From Pyropia haitanensis (lineage: Eukaryota; Rhodophyta; Bangiophyceae; Bangiales; Bangiaceae): a DNA stretch of 55,315 nucleotides. Below, in pieces: positions 19,027 to 27,362 of this stretch. The stretch covers positions 1 through 55,315 of the forward strand of contig SDUX01000096.1 in the NCBI GenBank assembly GCA_008729055.1, in the 5' to 3' direction. Within the stretch, counting starts at the first letter, position 1; each line of letters starts with the position of its first letter. The notes under the pieces are model-generated. The model was not told the origin of the DNA, made no database searches, and saw only the letters and a program-made list of their open reading frames with translations. The position numbers were made by a program, and so were the translations under genes.

Positions 19027-19809
19027 CTACAAAAATGCGATGACCGTGGGAACGAGAACGACAAGAATCGAAGCGGCCAGTTTGAGCCGGTCTGCTTTTG
19101 ATTTCACCTGTGCCAGCTCCTCAACCCAGTAGGGGATCCGCAGGGGCATGTAGAAGATCAGAAAAAGCAGCGTGCAGAGCAGCAGATTGAGGACAAAGAG
19201 GACCGGGTGATCATCCGCCACCGTCATTCCTCTGGTGAGTGCGCCCCAGGTTGCCGAGTAGGCGACGCAGGCGTAGACCACGAGAATGAAAACGACAATC
19301 CACTCCCTCACTTGCGGACGTGCATATTTCGGATCGGGAGGTGCCTCCTTTGGCTTGTCGGACAAGAGGAAACCGGAAAAGACGAGTTCCTTGATCACCG
19401 TGGTTGGAATCAAAACCATCAGCCAGACCGGCATTTCATCGCCGTTGCTTTCATCGAGTTTGAAACCGAAGCAGCTGGCGATCAGAAAGAGCAGGATCAT
19501 CGAAATCACGGCGTGAAACAACCAGAGGTAGAATGCACGCCCTGCGGTATCTCCCTGATCGCGGATCGCTTCGTTCACGAAACGCATTTTCAGAGGGAAT
19601 GCGTAGACTTCCGCCAGTGAGATCAGGGCGAGGAGAATGCCCAGCCAGATTACTTTCGCCTCCGGATCCCGCATGGCTGTGTTCGCCGCATCGACGACAG
19701 TCGGAGCGAGCCAGAGAAAGTAGATTCCGCAGAGGACATTGAAGATCGCGCCCTCCCAACGATAGATGCGAAGTGCTATCGTTGATCGTTTTCCGGATCT
19801 CTTATTCAT
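19027..19809 (-). CDS. polytopic membrane protein, unknown function
   Basis: About 260 residues. Six or seven hydrophobic segments are visible: VLCGIYFLWLAPTVVDA, VIWLGILLALISLAEVYAF, FYLWLFHAVISMILLFLIAS, PVWLMVLIPTTVIKELVFSG, EWIVVFILVVYACVAYSA, PVLFVLNLLLCTLLFLIFYM and a last helix at the C-terminus. No catalytic motif or family was recognised. The ATG at 19809 gives a basic N-terminus (MNKRSGKRS), fitting the positive-inside rule; an in-frame GTG at 19824 is the alternative. Neither has a good ribosome binding site. It stands apart: 194 bp separate it from DUF4870, and about 100 bp from the sulfatase. Confidence 0.55.
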   Translation of the reverse strand: MNKRSGKRSTIALRIYRWEGAIFNVLCGIYFLWLAPTVVDAANTAMRDPEAKVIWLGILLALISLAEVYAFPLKMRFVNEAIRDQGDTAGRAFYLWLFHAVISMILLFLIASCFGFKLDESNGDEMPVWLMVLIPTTVIKELVFSGFLLSDKPKEAPPDPKYARPQVREWIVVFILVVYACVAYSATWGALTRGMTVADDHPVLFVLNLLLCTLLFLIFYMPLRIPYWVEELAQVKSKADRLKLAASILVVLVPTVIAFL

Positions 19810-19919
19810 GCAAAGGTCATCCACAGGTCACGGCACGCTGGCGTTCGAGAGCCAGTCACTTTTCGGGCTGGCAATAGAGCAAGGCCAAAGCAAAAACTGC
19901 CGGTGCACCGGTGAATGAT

Positions 19920-21323
19920 TTACTCCTTCGCTTTGCCTTTCCCCTTGCCCTTTTTCTTCCTCCGCTTGCTGCTCTGGTGCTCGTAGGCGGCCAGTTCTGT
20001 TTCGGCCCCGAGATCCCCGCACTCTTTCATCCAGGCGTTGAGCTGTTGGCGAAGTTCTTTTCTGATCTCCGCGTGTTCGGGAGACTGGGCGAGATTGTTC
20101 CACTCATGCCACTCCGCGCCGACCTCGTAGAGTTCGACCCTGGGGCGATGGTGGTATTTCCGCACCAACAGCTTTGCCCGCTCGTCCCCGGCGGCGGCTT
20201 TTTCTTTCCACGAAATGAATTCGCGGGACTGGGTGCAGGCGTTGGTAAATCTGGTCTTCGGGGTGAAATTCACGATGAGGTTGTGTGTTTTCGAGCGCAC
20301 ACGACGGATTCCGTAGGCGTCGGACCCGTTGATGATCCCCCGCGTTGTCATGATGCCGAAGGTGTAGTCTTTGTGATGGGCTGTTTCACCTTTCAGCACG
20401 GGGAGAAAGCTCTTCCCATCGAGTGGGCCGGCCGGTTCTGCTCCGACTGCGTCGAGGAGGGTGGGAACGACATCGACGTATTCGACGATGGCTTCGGAGG
20501 TGGTGCCTGCCTTAACTTTGCCCGGCCAGCGGACAATGAGGGCGGTCTGCAGGCCGTTGTCGTAGCAGGTCCACTTGGCAAAAGGCATACTGTTGCCCTG
20601 TTCGCTGGATAGCATCACGATGGTATTGTCGGCAAGATCGTGCTTGTCGAGCAGGTCCAGAATCTGTCCGACCTGGCTGTCGTAGTAAGTGATTTCGGCA
20701 AGGTATTTCCCCATGCCTTCTCTGGTTTCGGGGGTGTCAAGAAGCCAGGGGGGCAGTTTGATTTTGTCTGTCGGATATAGATCCGGATCCCCGTAGGTCC
20801 AGGGGGTGTGAGGTTCGTTGGAGCAGGCAAACAGGCAGAACGGAGTGCCGGCTTCCTTTGATTCTGTCATCAGGGTTTCGATGACTTCCATATCAGGATT
20901 TTTCTGACCGGAATACTCAAAAGGAAAGACACTGTCGGGTGCAATATGGCGTTTTCCACTGAGGGCGACGCGGTAGCCATACGGTTTCAGATGGTGGACG
21001 ATGCTCTTCGTTCCCTCCTTCGCGAAGGTATGATTCGGATAGGCGCCGCTTTTGACCGGGTGGATGCCGGTGTAGAGGTTGTGCCTTGTCGGTGAGCACA
21101 TCGGTGCCGCCTGAAAGCAGTGCGAGAACTGCATTCCCTCCGAGGCGAGGCGCTCAAAGTTAGGCGTGACAGCCTGCCCGCCGTACACGCTGAGATCCGT
21201 GTGAGTGAGGTCGTCGGCGTTGATGAAAATGATATTCGGCAGCTCGCCAGCAGGGGCTGCCTCCAAAACAAAACTGCCCGCAGCGCAAAAGAGCGCGGCG
21301 GGCAGGAAAACGGAAAGTTTCAT
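19920..21323 (-). CDS. exported sulfatase (heparan N-sulfatase-like)
   Basis: Signal peptide MKLSVFLPAALFCAAGSFVL, then the sulfatase core: metal ligands in NIIFINADDLTHTDLSVYGG (Asp37, Asp38), and the formylglycine site MCSPTRHNLYTG with Cys76 of the C-x-P-x-R motif. GYRVALSGKRHIAP and the following layout resemble N-sulfoglucosamine sulfohydrolase-type enzymes. Such enzymes desulfate polysaccharides and need a formylglycine-generating enzyme, which is not in the window. The C-terminus is a Lys-rich tail (SKRRKKKGKGKGKAKE), frequent in planctomycetal and verrucomicrobial sulfatases. ATG at 21323 is chosen because the signal peptide begins there. It follows the long GreA gene by 10 bp, so the two may share a transcript. 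Confidence 0.88.
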   Translation of the reverse strand: MKLSVFLPAALFCAAGSFVLEAAPAGELPNIIFINADDLTHTDLSVYGGQAVTPNFERLASEGMQFSHCFQAAPMCSPTRHNLYTGIHPVKSGAYPNHTFAKEGTKSIVHHLKPYGYRVALSGKRHIAPDSVFPFEYSGQKNPDMEVIETLMTESKEAGTPFCLFACSNEPHTPWTYGDPDLYPTDKIKLPPWLLDTPETREGMGKYLAEITYYDSQVGQILDLLDKHDLADNTIVMLSSEQGNSMPFAKWTCYDNGLQTALIVRWPGKVKAGTTSEAIVEYVDVVPTLLDAVGAEPAGPLDGKSFLPVLKGETAHHKDYTFGIMTTRGIINGSDAYGIRRVRSKTHNLIVNFTPKTRFTNACTQSREFISWKEKAAAGDERAKLLVRKYHHRPRVELYEVGAEWHEWNNLAQSPEHAEIRKELRQQLNAWMKECGDLGAETELAAYEHQSSKRRKKKGKGKGKAKE

Positions 21324-21333
21324 TTGGAATCCG

Positions 21334-23175
21334 CTACTTTTTGTAAGCTTCGATCGAAGTGACCTTATAGGCTTTTGCCTGACCTTCTGCGGTATGGAAT
21401 TCGATTTCGTCACCGGGCTTTTTCCCGAGTAGATCATTACCGCGTTCCGACAGATAGGCGATGACACCTTTCTCAGGATCGGAGTCCCAGGCTCCCAGGA
21501 CGGTGTAGGTCAGGGAATCGCCACCGTCGGTGGACTCGAGTGTTACCACCGTTCCAATGGATACCTGTGAGGTATCGGTTTCGGAAAAGTCGGTTGGCTG
21601 GGCGAGTTTGAGATCGCGTTCCCAGTCGTTCTGGCGCTTCATCAGCACGCGCTGGTATTCCTTGGCTGACTTGTATTCGAAGTTCTCGCGAAGGTCGCCG
21701 TAAGAGCGGGCAATCTTGATATCCTCGCGGTTCTGCGGGATTTCCTCCTTGATGAGCTTGTCGTAGGCGGCCTTGCGTTCGGTAAGGCTTTCTTCGGAGA
21801 CGATGAGAGCGTCGTCCTTTTTCTCTTCGCGACCACTGAGCAGATCCTGCACATCGGGATGGAGTTTGATTACCCGTGCGACCAGAGACTTTCTCGTCAG
21901 CTCGTCGAATGAGGCGGAGTTGATGAGACGCCCCGTGAAGTTGCGAATCGTGTTGATGTTGGCTCCGTCGATGAGATCAGGAATCAGCTCCCGGTCATCT
22001 GCCACGAGATCGCGGAGACGGTTTGCGGAACGAACCGCGCCTTCGTCGTTGAGCTGATCGGATTCGAGCGAGCTCATGACGTTGAGGCTGAGCGTCGGCG
22101 TGAACACCTTCTGAGCGAGTCCTTTGCGCTCGCGGCAAATCCACGCGAGTGCGTCAGAAGCGAGAGTTCGCTGCTGCAGGCCTTCCTCCATGTATCCGAC
22201 AAAGGCGTCTTTTTCCTCTTCGGAATCCATGTAGTTGGCGATCTCGGTGATGGAACGCAGATTGCACTCGGGAACGAGTTCGAGAAGCTTCTGGACCCAG
22301 TCATCGCCGAAGGCATCGGGGAAGCTGCGAAGAACCTGACGAAGTCGAGTCAGGGACAGGTCTTCGAAAAGTCCGGGAATTGCGCTTTCGTCATCGGAGA
22401 GGATGTCCGCCACAGTGATCTGCCCTTCCGGTCTTTCGTAGTCCTTGAGCTTGCCCTGAAGTTCTTCGCGGACGAGGAGAAGTTCCACCGCAGGAGCATA
22501 CTGGAGCTTCACACCTTTTTTTGCGATGTCGGAAATTTCGTCGGCGAGGTCGACCAGTTTTTGCTGGTTGTCCTTGAAGGCCGCGATGTCTTTGATGACC
22601 GCTTCGACACCTTTCACTTTCGCTTTGAGATCACGGGCTTCGCGGAAATCTTCGATGAGTCCTTCGGAAGGGTCGAAGTCCTTGCCGCGCATTTCGAGAG
22701 GCTCGGTGCGCTTCGCGGGAACGATGAACCGGTTGTCTTCACGAAGCTTTTTCTTCGTGCTGTCCCACCAGCTCTTGTATTTCCCCTCGTCAACGACGCG
22801 GCCTTTGATCATTTCCTCCAGTTCATCGAGGTAGAGTTTGTCATCGTGACTGCCGAGCGCGAGACCAACGAGTTCAACCGGATCGGCCTTGGCCATGTCC
22901 TGAAGCTCTTCCAGAGACGTCAGGCGACGGGCAAGAAAAGAATCATCCGCGAGAGGTGTCAGTGACATGCCGGCGAACTTCATTCCCAGCTCATGACCGG
23001 GCTTATCTTCAAAATCGACCACTACCTTGACGTTGAGACGGTCCCAGTCGGCGATACGTCCGACGCCCCAGCTTTTGTGACGACAAAAGGTTCCGGGGGT
23101 AAGGGGTTCCAATTCTTCGGCGGTGGCCGCTTCGATTTTTCCTCTGGAAAGGAGTTTTTCTAGATCTGGGTGCAT
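21334..23175 (-). CDS. GreA/GreB-family transcription elongation factor with long N-terminal extension
   Basis: About 613 residues. The last ~160 resemble GreA: a coiled-coil (LTERKAAYDKLIKEEIPQNR, then EDIKIARSYGDLRENFEYKS with the acidic-tip DLRENFEYKSAKE) and the C-terminal domain (VSIGTVVTLES, VLGAWDSDPEKGVIAYLSE, GNDLLGKKPGDEIEF). The acidic tip residues needed for RNA cleavage by stalled polymerase appear kept. The ~450 residues ahead are helical and rich in acidic pairs; they match the extended GreA of Chlamydiae and other PVC bacteria rather than the 158-residue E. coli protein. ATG at 23175 (MHPDLEKLLSRGKIE) is chosen; MLGIMHPD at 23187 is possible. It is divergent from the TIGR04073 gene. 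Confidence 0.82.
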   Translation of the reverse strand: MHPDLEKLLSRGKIEAATAEELEPLTPGTFCRHKSWGVGRIADWDRLNVKVVVDFEDKPGHELGMKFAGMSLTPLADDSFLARRLTSLEELQDMAKADPVELVGLALGSHDDKLYLDELEEMIKGRVVDEGKYKSWWDSTKKKLREDNRFIVPAKRTEPLEMRGKDFDPSEGLIEDFREARDLKAKVKGVEAVIKDIAAFKDNQQKLVDLADEISDIAKKGVKLQYAPAVELLLVREELQGKLKDYERPEGQITVADILSDDESAIPGLFEDLSLTRLRQVLRSFPDAFGDDWVQKLLELVPECNLRSITEIANYMDSEEEKDAFVGYMEEGLQQRTLASDALAWICRERKGLAQKVFTPTLSLNVMSSLESDQLNDEGAVRSANRLRDLVADDRELIPDLIDGANINTIRNFTGRLINSASFDELTRKSLVARVIKLHPDVQDLLSGREEKKDDALIVSEESLTERKAAYDKLIKEEIPQNREDIKIARSYGDLRENFEYKSAKEYQRVLMKRQNDWERDLKLAQPTDFSETDTSQVSIGTVVTLESTDGGDSLTYTVLGAWDSDPEKGVIAYLSERGNDLLGKKPGDEIEFHTAEGQAKAYKVTSIEAYKK

Positions 23176-23266
23176 TATGCCCAACATAGGAGGAACATTG
23201 AAACAGCCAAGCGAAAAAAAATTTTGGTTGCCAAGCGGGAATGACCTGTCTAATCTGCGCCTCACT

Positions 23267-23683
23267 ATGAAGAAAATTCTGGCCGTCCTTATGCTCGTAG
23301 CGTTCTCGTCGGTATCTCTCGGAGATATTCATGAGCCGCCCAAGACGAAATACACAAAGACTCGCAAGCTCGCGCGTGGTATTTCAAACATCATGTATGG
23401 ATGGACCGAGGTTCCCACCACGATGCATCGCTGGGGCGAACTTCACACTGAGCAGGCTGCTGGAATCTACTCTGCAGGATTTCTCCAGGGAGTTCAGCGT
23501 GCCGGTGCCCGCCTCAAATATGGCTTTTACGAAGTGATCAACTGGCAGCGCCCTCTCTACAAGGACAGCTACCGTCCGCCAATGCCCGACATCGATTACC
23601 TTCCCTGGCGTGGATACGAAGAGTTTCCTCCCCAGATCGGATTTCTCTCCACGGTTGGTTACACACGTGGGCGCACCTGGTAA
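23267..23683 (+). CDS. exosortase system-associated protein, TIGR04073 family
   Basis: 138 residues. Signal peptide MKKILAVLMLVAFSSVSLG, then the family core: TRKLARGISNIMYGWTEVPT, a Gly-rich helical middle (AAGIYSAGFLQGVQRAGAR), and YGFYEVINWQRPLYKDSYRP. This matches TIGR04073, a family of small exported proteins found with the exosortase/PEP-CTERM sorting system in Verrucomicrobiota and related bacteria. Function unknown. ATG at 23267 is chosen because the open frame upstream lacks a signal peptide. A strong terminator follows, so it is probably a single-gene unit. A candidate promoter (TTGCCA then TAATCT, 17 bp apart) lies about 23220-23250. Confidence 0.82.
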   Translation: MKKILAVLMLVAFSSVSLGDIHEPPKTKYTKTRKLARGISNIMYGWTEVPTTMHRWGELHTEQAAGIYSAGFLQGVQRAGARLKYGFYEVINWQRPLYKDSYRPPMPDIDYLPWRGYEEFPPQIGFLSTVGYTRGRTW

Positions 23684-23704
23684 GATTCAGGAACAGAAAT
23701 TTTC

Positions 23705-23742
23705 AAAAAGCCGTTTCTCCTCCGGGGAAACGGCTTTTTTGT
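23705..23742. terminator. Rho-independent terminator after the TIGR04073 gene
   Basis: AAAAGCCGTTTC and GAAACGGCTTTT form a 12-bp stem closing a short loop (TCCTCCGGG region), followed by a T run. The A run on the other side lets it act for both strands, so it may serve the convergent peptidase gene too. Confidence 0.9.
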
Positions 23743-23758
23743 TTTAGAATACCTCCGC

Positions 23759-24897
23759 TCACGCCTGGAATGTTCGGATAAAATCGGAGTAGAACTTCAC
23801 CCCGTTCTCCAGATCTTCGATCGCGAGAAATTCATCCCTGGTGTGGGCCTGGGCGATATTTCCGGGGCCGACCGCGACTGCCGCGAGACCCTTCTCTCCC
23901 AATCTGCCGGCATCGCAGAACCACGGTGCGGTGGTCAGGTTTGAACCGATAGATAGCAGACGCTTCACTCCGTCCGTTTCCGGGTCCGTAAAGAGCGGCA
24001 CGGAATGCCCCAGTATTCTCGTCGAGATTTTTCCCTGTGGGTCGAAATCTGCCAGCAGCCTGCTGACGAGGGCTTCGCATCCACCAGCCGCATGAAAGGC
24101 CGGAGTCTCTCGAAAATCGAGGACGGCGCGGCAGCTCGAGGGAACGATATTCGGGCTCGAGCCTCCGGAGAATTCACCAAGGCTCACCGTGGGATTACCG
24201 AGAACTGGATCAGAATAGGATGGAAGTTCTCTCTCGATCGCCACAAGGAGCGGTTCCAGGACAGGTAGAAGTTTCCGGATCGCGTTCTCTCCGCGTTCAG
24301 GTGTGGATCCATGGCAGGAAACGCCTTCTGTCGAAAGCTCCAGCCAGACACAGCCTTTCGAAGCGTGGACCGTTTCCAGCCCGGTAGGTTCCCCGACGAC
24401 TGCGAATGAAAATTCGTCCGCATGATGTTCCGCGAAGTGGATAGCTCCGGGTTGGCCCGCCTCCTCTCCCATCAGGCCGACGAAGGTTACCGAGTGGGAC
24501 AGCGAGGGGATGACTTCACGCAACTCATAGAGAGACCATAGCATGGCGGCCATCGTGCCTTTGGTGTCAGAGGCTCCCCGACCATAGAGTTTTCCATCCC
24601 GAATCTCACCGGAAAAAGGGTCGATCGTCATCCCGCGCACGCTGACGGTATCGGTATGCGGAGCAAACAGCAGCCCGGGTTTGTCTTTTCCCCCGGGAAA
24701 CCGACCGATGACATTGGGCGTCCTGGCAGGACCTCTTCAAAGGACACTTCCGCTCCGCAATGTCTCAGAAACTCACCGACACGTTCGGCGCATGTTTTTC
24801 TCCGGGAGCATTCCTGTCCGGGCGCGCTGTCCGGATTTACGCTGGGAATTTTCACCAACTCCTGAAGAAGCGAGATGACGGAATCGGGGTTGTTCAT
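23759..24897 (-). CDS. M20-family metallopeptidase/deacylase (ArgE/DapE/ACY1-like, one frameshift)
   Basis: About 378 residues from ATG at 24897 (MNNPDSVISLLQELVKIPSV). Zinc ligands can be seen: APHTDTVSV, GRGASDTKGTMAAML (bridging Asp), LMGEEAGQPG (Glu-Glu pair), VVGEPTGLE and, near the end, AQAHTRDEFL. The dimerisation or lid domain lies between (CHGSTPERGENAIRKL). One frame break near 24718 joins VLPGR to PNVIGRFPGGKDKPG. Substrates of the family include N-acetylornithine, succinyl-diaminopimelate and N-acyl amino acids; the sequence does not settle which. Neighbouring genes do not help, none being arginine or lysine biosynthesis. Convergent with the TIGR04073 gene. Confidence 0.85.
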
Positions 24898-24982
24898 AGT
24901 CAATCTGATACGGGTTTCCCGAGCCTTCCGCAATCTTGAGGATCAAAAAAGCAGAAATTGGCGTTTCGTGCCGATTATGCTG

Positions 24983-25013
24983 TTGACATGCGGCGCTCAT
25001 GCTGGCCTAAATA
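24983..25013 (+). promoter_or_regulatory. candidate sigma-70 promoter
   Basis: TTGACA at 24983-24988, with CTAAAT or TAAATA as -10 at 25007-25013 (18-19 bp spacing), about 30 bp upstream of the ATG of the Pro-rich protein. The -35 is a perfect match; spacing is slightly long. Confidence 0.5.
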
Positions 25014-25041
25014 TTGGTTCGAAGTTTTTAAATTTGTCTCT

Positions 25042-26016
25042 ATGAGCGACACAGAACCTCAAAAGCCATCGGTAAGCACGTCTACGGTTCCTTTGAAGAA
25101 GGAAACCGTCCGAATCAGTCTGCGCGCGGCCTGCAGAAGATTCCGGCCCCGTGGCACCGAAAGGATCAACCGCACCGGTCCCGCCTGACGCACCCAGCAC
25201 AGCGCCGATTCCCGGTTCGACTGCGACCGGTCCTGTACCTCCGGCTGTCGGAGCGACAGATTCCGACCCGATTGATTCCACAGCGCCGCTGCCTTCTGAT
25301 GGCCCGACGACGGATCCAATCGAGTCTACAGCACCGCTGCCGACCGACGCTCCGACGACCGCGCCTATCGCGAATGCAGGTGCACCGACGGCACCGACTA
25401 CACCTCGGCTCCGTCAGCTCCTCCTGCGCCACCGTCTCCAACGCCACCACCTGCACCCAGTTCAGCGGCACCAACGCCGCCGCCGGCACCATCAGGTGCG
25501 CCGGCTCCCCCGGCACCTCCAACCGGAGCGAAGACCATTCCTCTTTCCAAGGGGCCCGATCCGCTCGGACCCACCAAGCCAGTTGGCACGGCACCCCCTG
25601 CTGCGCCTCCAGGCGGACCTGATCCGCTCGGACCAACTGCTCCGGTTGCTGCTTCCGCAGCACCTGCAGCCGCGTCTCCGGTGGGTGCGAAAACGATTCC
25701 GCTTGCGAAGGCCCCGGCCGGCGCAGGGCCCGGACCAGTCGGAAAAGCTACGACTCCTCTCCAGGAGGGTGGTCCGAAGCCGCTGCCTCAGGCAACCGTA
25801 AAAATGGGCTCCACTCAGCCGATGGGCTCCACCGGCACGCCTACTAAAACCATTTCCCAGAAACCGAACATTCAGTCCACTGCCGAAGAGGTGGAGGAGG
25901 AATGGGAGGAAGAATACGAAGAATCAGGACTCATGCCATTTGCTATCATCGTTCTCATCCTGTCCCTTGCCGTGCTTGCGATCGAGCTTGTCACGAAGAT
26001 GGGTGCAGGTGGTTGA
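25042..26016 (+). CDS. Pro/Ala/Thr-rich tail-anchored membrane protein (two compensating frameshifts)
   Basis: About 324 residues: a short head (MSDTEPQKPSVSTSTVPLKK, then ETVRISLR), a long low-complexity middle almost only of Pro, Ala, Thr, Ser and Gly, and one C-terminal helix (GLMPFAIIVLILSLAVLAIEL). Just before the helix is an acidic run (EEVEEEWEEEYEES). Internal repeats occur: KTIPLSK/KTIPLAK and GPDPLGPTKPV/GPDPLGPTAPV. Breaks near 25125 and 25405 cancel each other. The design suggests a tail-anchored inner-membrane protein with an extended cytoplasmic linker. Similar head motifs (TVPLKKETVRI) occur in verrucomicrobial proteins of unknown role. No function can be given. Confidence 0.6.
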
Positions 26017-26199
26017 TCCATTCCCGATCATCCTCATTCGAAGGCTGACTTCACCGTGCGACCGGTGGATCATCTCCGGAGCAGATTTGGGTGTCTTTGC
26101 CGAAGTGCGAAGACCACAAGTCGCATTCGTGCGTGCAATCCTCGCCGGATGCTTGCAATTCCGGCTTGCTCGTTGCCGGAAAATAGAGGATCAGTTTTC

Positions 26200-26219
26200 A
26201 CGCGGCAGTAAAGCCGCGT
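26200..26219. other. short hairpin upstream of trxA
   Basis: ACGCGGC and GCCGCGT pair around AGTAAA, 35 bp before the trxA start in a 238-bp gap that holds no gene. Could be the 3' end of the preceding transcript or part of the trxA leader. Confidence 0.45.
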
Positions 26220-26254
26220 CAGAATTCCTTTCTAAACTACTATTCCTCACTCAA

Positions 26255-26584
26255 ATGGCCCACGAATCCATCGTAAATCTCACCGCAGACAACTTCGCTG
26301 ACGAGGCGGAAAACGCATCCGTCCCCGTTCTCATTGACTTTTGGTCGGAGCACTGCGGTCCCTGCAAGATGCTCTCTCCCGTGCTTGATGAAGTTGCCGG
26401 TGAGCTGGGCGACTCCGCCAAAATTACGAAAGTGGACGTTATGGATCAGCGCGATCTTGCGATGAAATTCGGTATCCGCGCCGTCCCGACTCTCATTTTC
26501 ATGAAAGGTGGAGAGATTCAGGAAACCAAAACCGGGATCATGAGCAAAGACGCTCTCATTGAGAAGCTCCAGTCCCTCGCTTAA
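26255..26584 (+). CDS. trxA: thioredoxin
   Basis: 109 residues; a cytoplasmic disulphide reductase. The redox site is CGPC within VLIDFWSEHCGPCKMLSPVL; the residues before it (WSEH rather than the common WAxW) are unusual, the second Trp being replaced by His. The cis-Pro loop is present in FGIRAVPTLIFMKGGEI, as is KVDVMDQRDLAMKF. Length and order are those of classical thioredoxin 1. The ATG at 26255 matches the normal N-terminus; the longer open frame upstream does not. Its TAA overlaps the first unit of repeat array B. Confidence 0.93.
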   Translation: MAHESIVNLTADNFADEAENASVPVLIDFWSEHCGPCKMLSPVLDEVAGELGDSAKITKVDVMDQRDLAMKFGIRAVPTLIFMKGGEIQETKTGIMSKDALIEKLQSLA

Positions 26585-26635
26585 CCCTGTCAGATCGCGG
26601 ACCGAACAGGGTATGGTATCACTCCAAACCCTGTC
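26584..26635. repeat. ACAGGGT repeat, array B (direct-inverted-direct)
   Basis: ACCCTGTC at 26584, AACAGGGT at 26605 and ACCCTGTC at 26628. Orientation and spacing (inverted at +21, direct at +44) are the same as in array A at 14011. The first base of the array is the last base of the trxA stop codon. Confidence 0.75.
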
Positions 26636-26688
26636 GGCTGCCATCCGGTGATTTCATACTACGGCGGATCGGGTCCGCTGCTGTTCGT

Positions 26689-27282
26689 ATGCCTGACAAA
26701 GAGAACAATTTTCGGCCTGCCTTTCTCGCGATTCTTTTTCTGGTGATCGTGACCGTCGGGTATCGGGTTGCGGCGTCGCATTACGATTTTCTTGGTAACA
26801 CGGCTCCAATTATGGCCGTCACTTTTGGCGGAGCTTTGCTGCTGGGCTTCCGATTCTGGTGGGTTCCGGTGGTATTGCTCGTCGTCAGCGATATTGCGCT
26901 GGGAATCTGGCACGGATCGGGTGGGCTCGGGAGCTACACGATTTTTTCCGTCGCGGTTTACGTTTGCGTTGCTGCCGCGGCCGGTTTTCTCAGCCGGGGT
27001 GGAATCACGTGGCCGAAACTCTGGTGCGGCACGTTGCTTTGCAGTATACTTTTCTATCTCGCGGCCAACACCTTCAGCTGGATGGTTTGGGGTGGCTACG
27101 AGAAATCTTTCGCCGGGTGGTGGCAGAGTCAGACTACCGGGGTTCCCGGATACCCTCCCTCCTGGATGTTCCTGCGAAACGCGATTATCGCAGATTCGAT
27201 CTGGTGTGCTGTCGCGGCTGTTGTCATGACAGTCGAGCGCAGAGTCGGTGCGACAGCCACTGAGGTCAGGGCCGGTCAGTAG
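26689..27282 (+). CDS. DUF6580 family membrane protein
   Basis: 197 residues, five or six membrane helices. The family box is visible in the first half: ASHYDFLGNTAPIMAVTFGG followed by ALLLGFRFWWVPVVLLVVSD (Asp in the membrane-proximal position), and further helices FSVAVYVCVAAAAGFLSRGG and CSILFYLAANTFSWMVW. DUF6580 proteins are small inner-membrane proteins, sometimes suggested to be transporter S-components, but no substrate is known. It stands alone between trxA with repeat array B and the oligopeptidase gene, all on the plus strand. An inverted GATTGC/GCAATC repeat follows the stop, too weak to call a terminator. Confidence 0.7.
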   Translation: MPDKENNFRPAFLAILFLVIVTVGYRVAASHYDFLGNTAPIMAVTFGGALLLGFRFWWVPVVLLVVSDIALGIWHGSGGLGSYTIFSVAVYVCVAAAAGFLSRGGITWPKLWCGTLLCSILFYLAANTFSWMVWGGYEKSFAGWWQSQTTGVPGYPPSWMFLRNAIIADSIWCAVAAVVMTVERRVGATATEVRAGQ

Positions 27283-27362
27283 AAAGAGGAGGGGATTGCT
27301 GATATCCGGCAATCTCTCTCCTAGTTTCTTGCACAGTTTCCTCTGCCGCGTACCGTTGCGGC

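Noticed and set aside
27290..27322. Inverted GATTGC/GCAATC as terminator after the DUF6580 gene
   Set aside because: Stem is short and no T run follows directly.
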